From: Acidobacteriota bacterium
GTDB lineage: Bacteria > Acidobacteriota > Vicinamibacteria > Vicinamibacterales > SCN-69-37
Assembly: GCA_024653875.1 (NCBI GenBank)
Contig: JANLHE010000105.1
Span: forward strand, 1-6,034
DNA length: 6,034 nucleotides
Reading direction: 5' to 3'
The notes below the pieces were generated by a model. It did no database searches. It saw only the letters and a list, made by a program, of their open reading frames with translations, and was not told where the DNA came from. Positions within the stretch are counted from its first letter, which is position 1; each line of letters starts with the position of its first letter. Position numbers and translations under genes: made by a program. Shown piece after piece: positions 4,613 through 6,034 of this stretch.

Positions 4613-5773
4613 TCAGCTCGCCAGCTCGACAACCTTCGCGGCTGCCTCGTCCATCGCGTCGGCCGTCGTGAAGTTCAGGCCGCTCTCCTTGAGCATCTGC
4701 TTGCCCGTCTCCACGTTGGTGCCTTCCATGCGGATGACAATCGGCACCCGCACGCCCAGATCCGTCACGGCCGCGATCACGCCCTGCGCCAGCACGTCGC
4801 ACCGGAGGATGCCGCCGAAAATGTTGATGAGCACGGCCTTGACGCTCGTGTCCGACATCAGGATGCGGAAGGCGTTCTTGATCTGCTCGGCGTTGGCGCC
4901 GCCGCCCACGTCCAGGAAATTCGCCGGTTCCCCGCCCGCCAGCTTGATGATGTCCATCGTCGCCATCGCGAGGCCGGCGCCGTTGACCATGCACCCAATC
5001 GTGCCGTCCAGCTTGATGTAGTTCAGCTGGAACTTCGACGCGTCCACTTCGAGCGGGTCTTCCTCGGCCAGGTCCCGGAATTCCCGGATGTCCAGATGCC
5101 GGTAGAGGGCGTTGTCGTCAAAGTTGACCTTGGCGTCCAGAGCGATGAGGTCGCCACCCGCGGTCACCACCAGCGGGTTGATTTCAAGCAGCGCGGCGTC
5201 GCTGGCCACGAACGCGTCGTAGACGGCCAGCATCAGCTTGACGGCCTTCTTGACCTCGTCGCCCGACAACCCCAGCTTGAACGCCAGCTGGCGCGCCTGG
5301 AAGGGCTGGAGGCCGAGTGCCTGGTGCACGAACACCTTGTGGATCTTCCCGGGCGTCTCTTCGGCGACCTTTTCGATCTCCACGCCGCCTTCCTGGCTGG
5401 CCATCAGGACGATTTTCTGCGTGGACCGGTCGATGACCATGCCGAGATACATCTCGCGGGTCATCTGCAGGCCTTCCTCGACCAGCACCCGCGACACGAC
5501 CTGGCCGGCGGGCCCGGTCTGATAGGTCACCAGGGTCATGCCCAGCATGGCTTTGGCGGCCGCCTCGGCCGCATCCGGGCCTGCGACGACCTTGACGCCG
5601 CCCCCCTTGCCGCGGCCGCCCGCGTGAATCTGCGCCTTGACGACCACGGTGCCGCCGCCCAGCGTCTGGGCGTGCGTCCGGGCTTCGTCGGCGGTGAACG
5701 CCACAAAGCCGCGTGGCACGGCCACGCCGTGTCGCGCGAGGATGGATTTGCCTTGGTACTCGTGAATCTTCAT
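4613..5773 (-). CDS. sucC: Succinyl-CoA synthetase (succinate-CoA ligase), beta subunit
   Basis: SucC binds nucleotide and succinate and with SucD forms the substrate-level phosphorylation step of the TCA cycle. The 386 residues compare with 388 in E. coli. The ATP-grasp domain begins MKIHEYQGKSILARHGV and contains Lys46 in VVKAQIHAGGRGKGGGVK (44-61). LVEEGLQMTREMYLG (97-111) follows, then Glu197/Asn199 in LLEINPLV and Asp213 in ALDAKVNFDD for Mg binding. The C-terminal ligase domain shows VNGAGLAMATMD (263-274), FLDVGGGA (286-293), NIFGGILRCD (317-326) and EGTNVE (350-355) at the succinate site. The frame is open for 32 more codons upstream to 5869, but MKIHEYQGK is the universal SucC N-terminus and the extension would overlap the divergent sdhC, so 5773 is the start. 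No Shine-Dalgarno precedes it. Nucleotide preference (ATP or GTP) cannot be told from these residues by eye. Confidence 0.97.
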   Translation of the reverse strand: MKIHEYQGKSILARHGVAVPRGFVAFTADEARTHAQTLGGGTVVVKAQIHAGGRGKGGGVKVVAGPDAAEAAAKAMLGMTLVTYQTGPAGQVVSRVLVEEGLQMTREMYLGMVIDRSTQKIVLMASQEGGVEIEKVAEETPGKIHKVFVHQALGLQPFQARQLAFKLGLSGDEVKKAVKLMLAVYDAFVASDAALLEINPLVVTAGGDLIALDAKVNFDDNALYRHLDIREFRDLAEEDPLEVDASKFQLNYIKLDGTIGCMVNGAGLAMATMDIIKLAGGEPANFLDVGGGANAEQIKNAFRILMSDTSVKAVLINIFGGILRCDVLAQGVIAAVTDLGVRVPIVIRMEGTNVETGKQMLKESGLNFTTADAMDEAAAKVVELAS

Positions 5774-5783
5774 GCGGGTAGGA

Positions 5784-5789
5784 AGTCTA
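5784..5789 (-). promoter_or_regulatory. Possible -10 box of sucC (TAGACT, 10 nt before ATG)
   Basis: On the minus strand TAGACT (TAnnnT type) is followed by TCCTACCCGC and the sucC ATG. Spacing is close to the TATAAT-to-ATG spacing of ndk and korA, and there is likewise no ribosome site. The -35 position (catcgt at 17 nt) is poor. This is a weak call supported mainly by analogy with the other two genes. Confidence 0.35.
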
Positions 5790-5795
5790 TCAAAG

Positions 5796-5825
5796 TTGCC
5801 ACACGCACGATGCGGCGGATAGAAT
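5796..5825 (+). promoter_or_regulatory. Candidate sdhC promoter (TTGCCA - 18 bp - TAGAAT)
   Basis: TTGCCA (5796-5801) and TAGAAT (5820-5825) are separated by 18 bp in the 70-bp divergent gap. A start near 5832 would give a leader of about 12 nt holding GGAG (5833-5836), 7 nt before the sdhC ATG. It overlaps the sucC control region on the other strand, so the two units could interfere or share a regulator. No clear operator palindrome is visible. Confidence 0.5.
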
Positions 5826-5843
5826 GCGCGGTGGAGAACGTGA

Positions 5844-6034
5844 ATGAAAGCCCTGAAGGCGCTCAGCACGTCCGTCGGTTCGAAGTTCTTGGTCGCGTTG
5901 ACGGGACTGTCGCTCGTTTTATTCCTGATCGGTCACCTCGCCGGCAACCTGCTGATATTGCTGGGCCCTGACAAATTCAACGCGTACGGGCACGCGCTGA
6001 TCACCAACCCGCTGGTCATTCCCGCGGAGCTGGG
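5844..6034 (+). CDS. sdhC: Succinate dehydrogenase cytochrome b558 subunit, N-terminal part (cut by window end)
   Basis: This encodes the membrane anchor of succinate dehydrogenase / fumarate reductase, holding haem b and passing electrons between the flavoprotein/iron-sulfur subunits and quinone. The 63 visible residues start MKALKALSTSVGSKFLVALT and continue GLSLVLFLIGHLAGNLLILL, forming the first membrane helix (about 16-40). The S-x-G-x-K-x-L-x-A-x-T-G pattern and GHLAGN are typical of the b558 (Bacillus/Bacteroidetes/Acidobacteria) family, not the E. coli SdhC family. His31 in the helix is a likely haem ligand and His50 follows in NAYGHAL. A second hydrophobic region starts at the window edge (NPLVIPAEL). 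GGAG 7 nt upstream supports the ATG at 5844. sdhA and sdhB are expected downstream but not seen. It is divergent from sucC and continues the same pathway, succinate to fumarate. Confidence 0.9.
   Translation, partial: MKALKALSTSVGSKFLVALTGLSLVLFLIGHLAGNLLILLGPDKFNAYGHALITNPLVIPAEL

Noticed and set aside
5774..5869. A 32-codon upstream extension of sucC to an ATG at 5869
   Set aside because: SucC proteins begin MKIHEYQ or similar. The extension overlaps the divergent sdhC start and its promoter and has no homologous sequence pattern.
5096..5971. A 291-codon open frame on the plus strand spanning antisense sucC and the sdhC start
   Set aside because: It lies opposite sucC and overlaps sdhC in another frame, and its product has no family motifs. 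sucC and sdhC explain the DNA.

Overview
The window is a GC-rich stretch of a bacterial chromosome built around central carbon metabolism. Five protein genes lie on the minus strand and a sixth starts divergently at the right edge. From left to right on the map they are: ndk (nucleoside diphosphate kinase, cut by the left edge), korB and korA (two-subunit 2-oxoacid:ferredoxin oxidoreductase), sucD and sucC (succinyl-CoA synthetase alpha and beta), and on the plus strand the first 63 codons of a cytochrome b558-type sdhC. Transcription order is sucC-sucD, then korA-korB, then ndk, with sdhC leaving in the opposite direction.

Together KorAB, SucCD and the Sdh complex cover three consecutive TCA steps: 2-oxoglutarate to succinyl-CoA, to succinate, to fumarate. 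The first step is ferredoxin-linked instead of using the NAD-linked 2-oxoglutarate dehydrogenase. NDK balances the nucleotide pool used by SucCD. 2-Oxoglutarate as the KorAB substrate is inferred from this context and from overall resemblance to KorAB proteins.

The gaps between genes are unusually structured. (a) Between ndk and korB (252-600) lie a decayed TonB C-terminal domain on the plus strand, an intrinsic terminator for korAB, and two arrays of an octamer related to GTCCTGGG in opposite orientation. (b) Between korA and sucD (3498-3677) lie a 33-bp near-perfect inverted repeat with a 12-nt loop and a degenerate CCAAGACC-type repeat. (c) Between sucC and sucD (4548-4612) is an AT-rich array of the heptamer TTATTTG. 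(d) Between sucC and sdhC (5774-5843) is a 70-bp divergent control region.

ndk and korA share a start architecture: a perfect TATAAT exactly 9 nt before the ATG and no Shine-Dalgarno, which suggests leaderless or near-leaderless transcripts. Repeat DNA sits directly upstream of the -10 in both.

The gene set, GC content, dispersed repeats and b558-type SdhC fit an Acidobacteriota-like bacterium (possibly Vicinamibacteria). This is an impression from gene style, not a demonstrated placement. I see no phage, plasmid, CRISPR, tRNA or rRNA features and no new defence or biosynthetic system. The unusual content is in the intergenic repeats, the promoter layout and the TonB relic.
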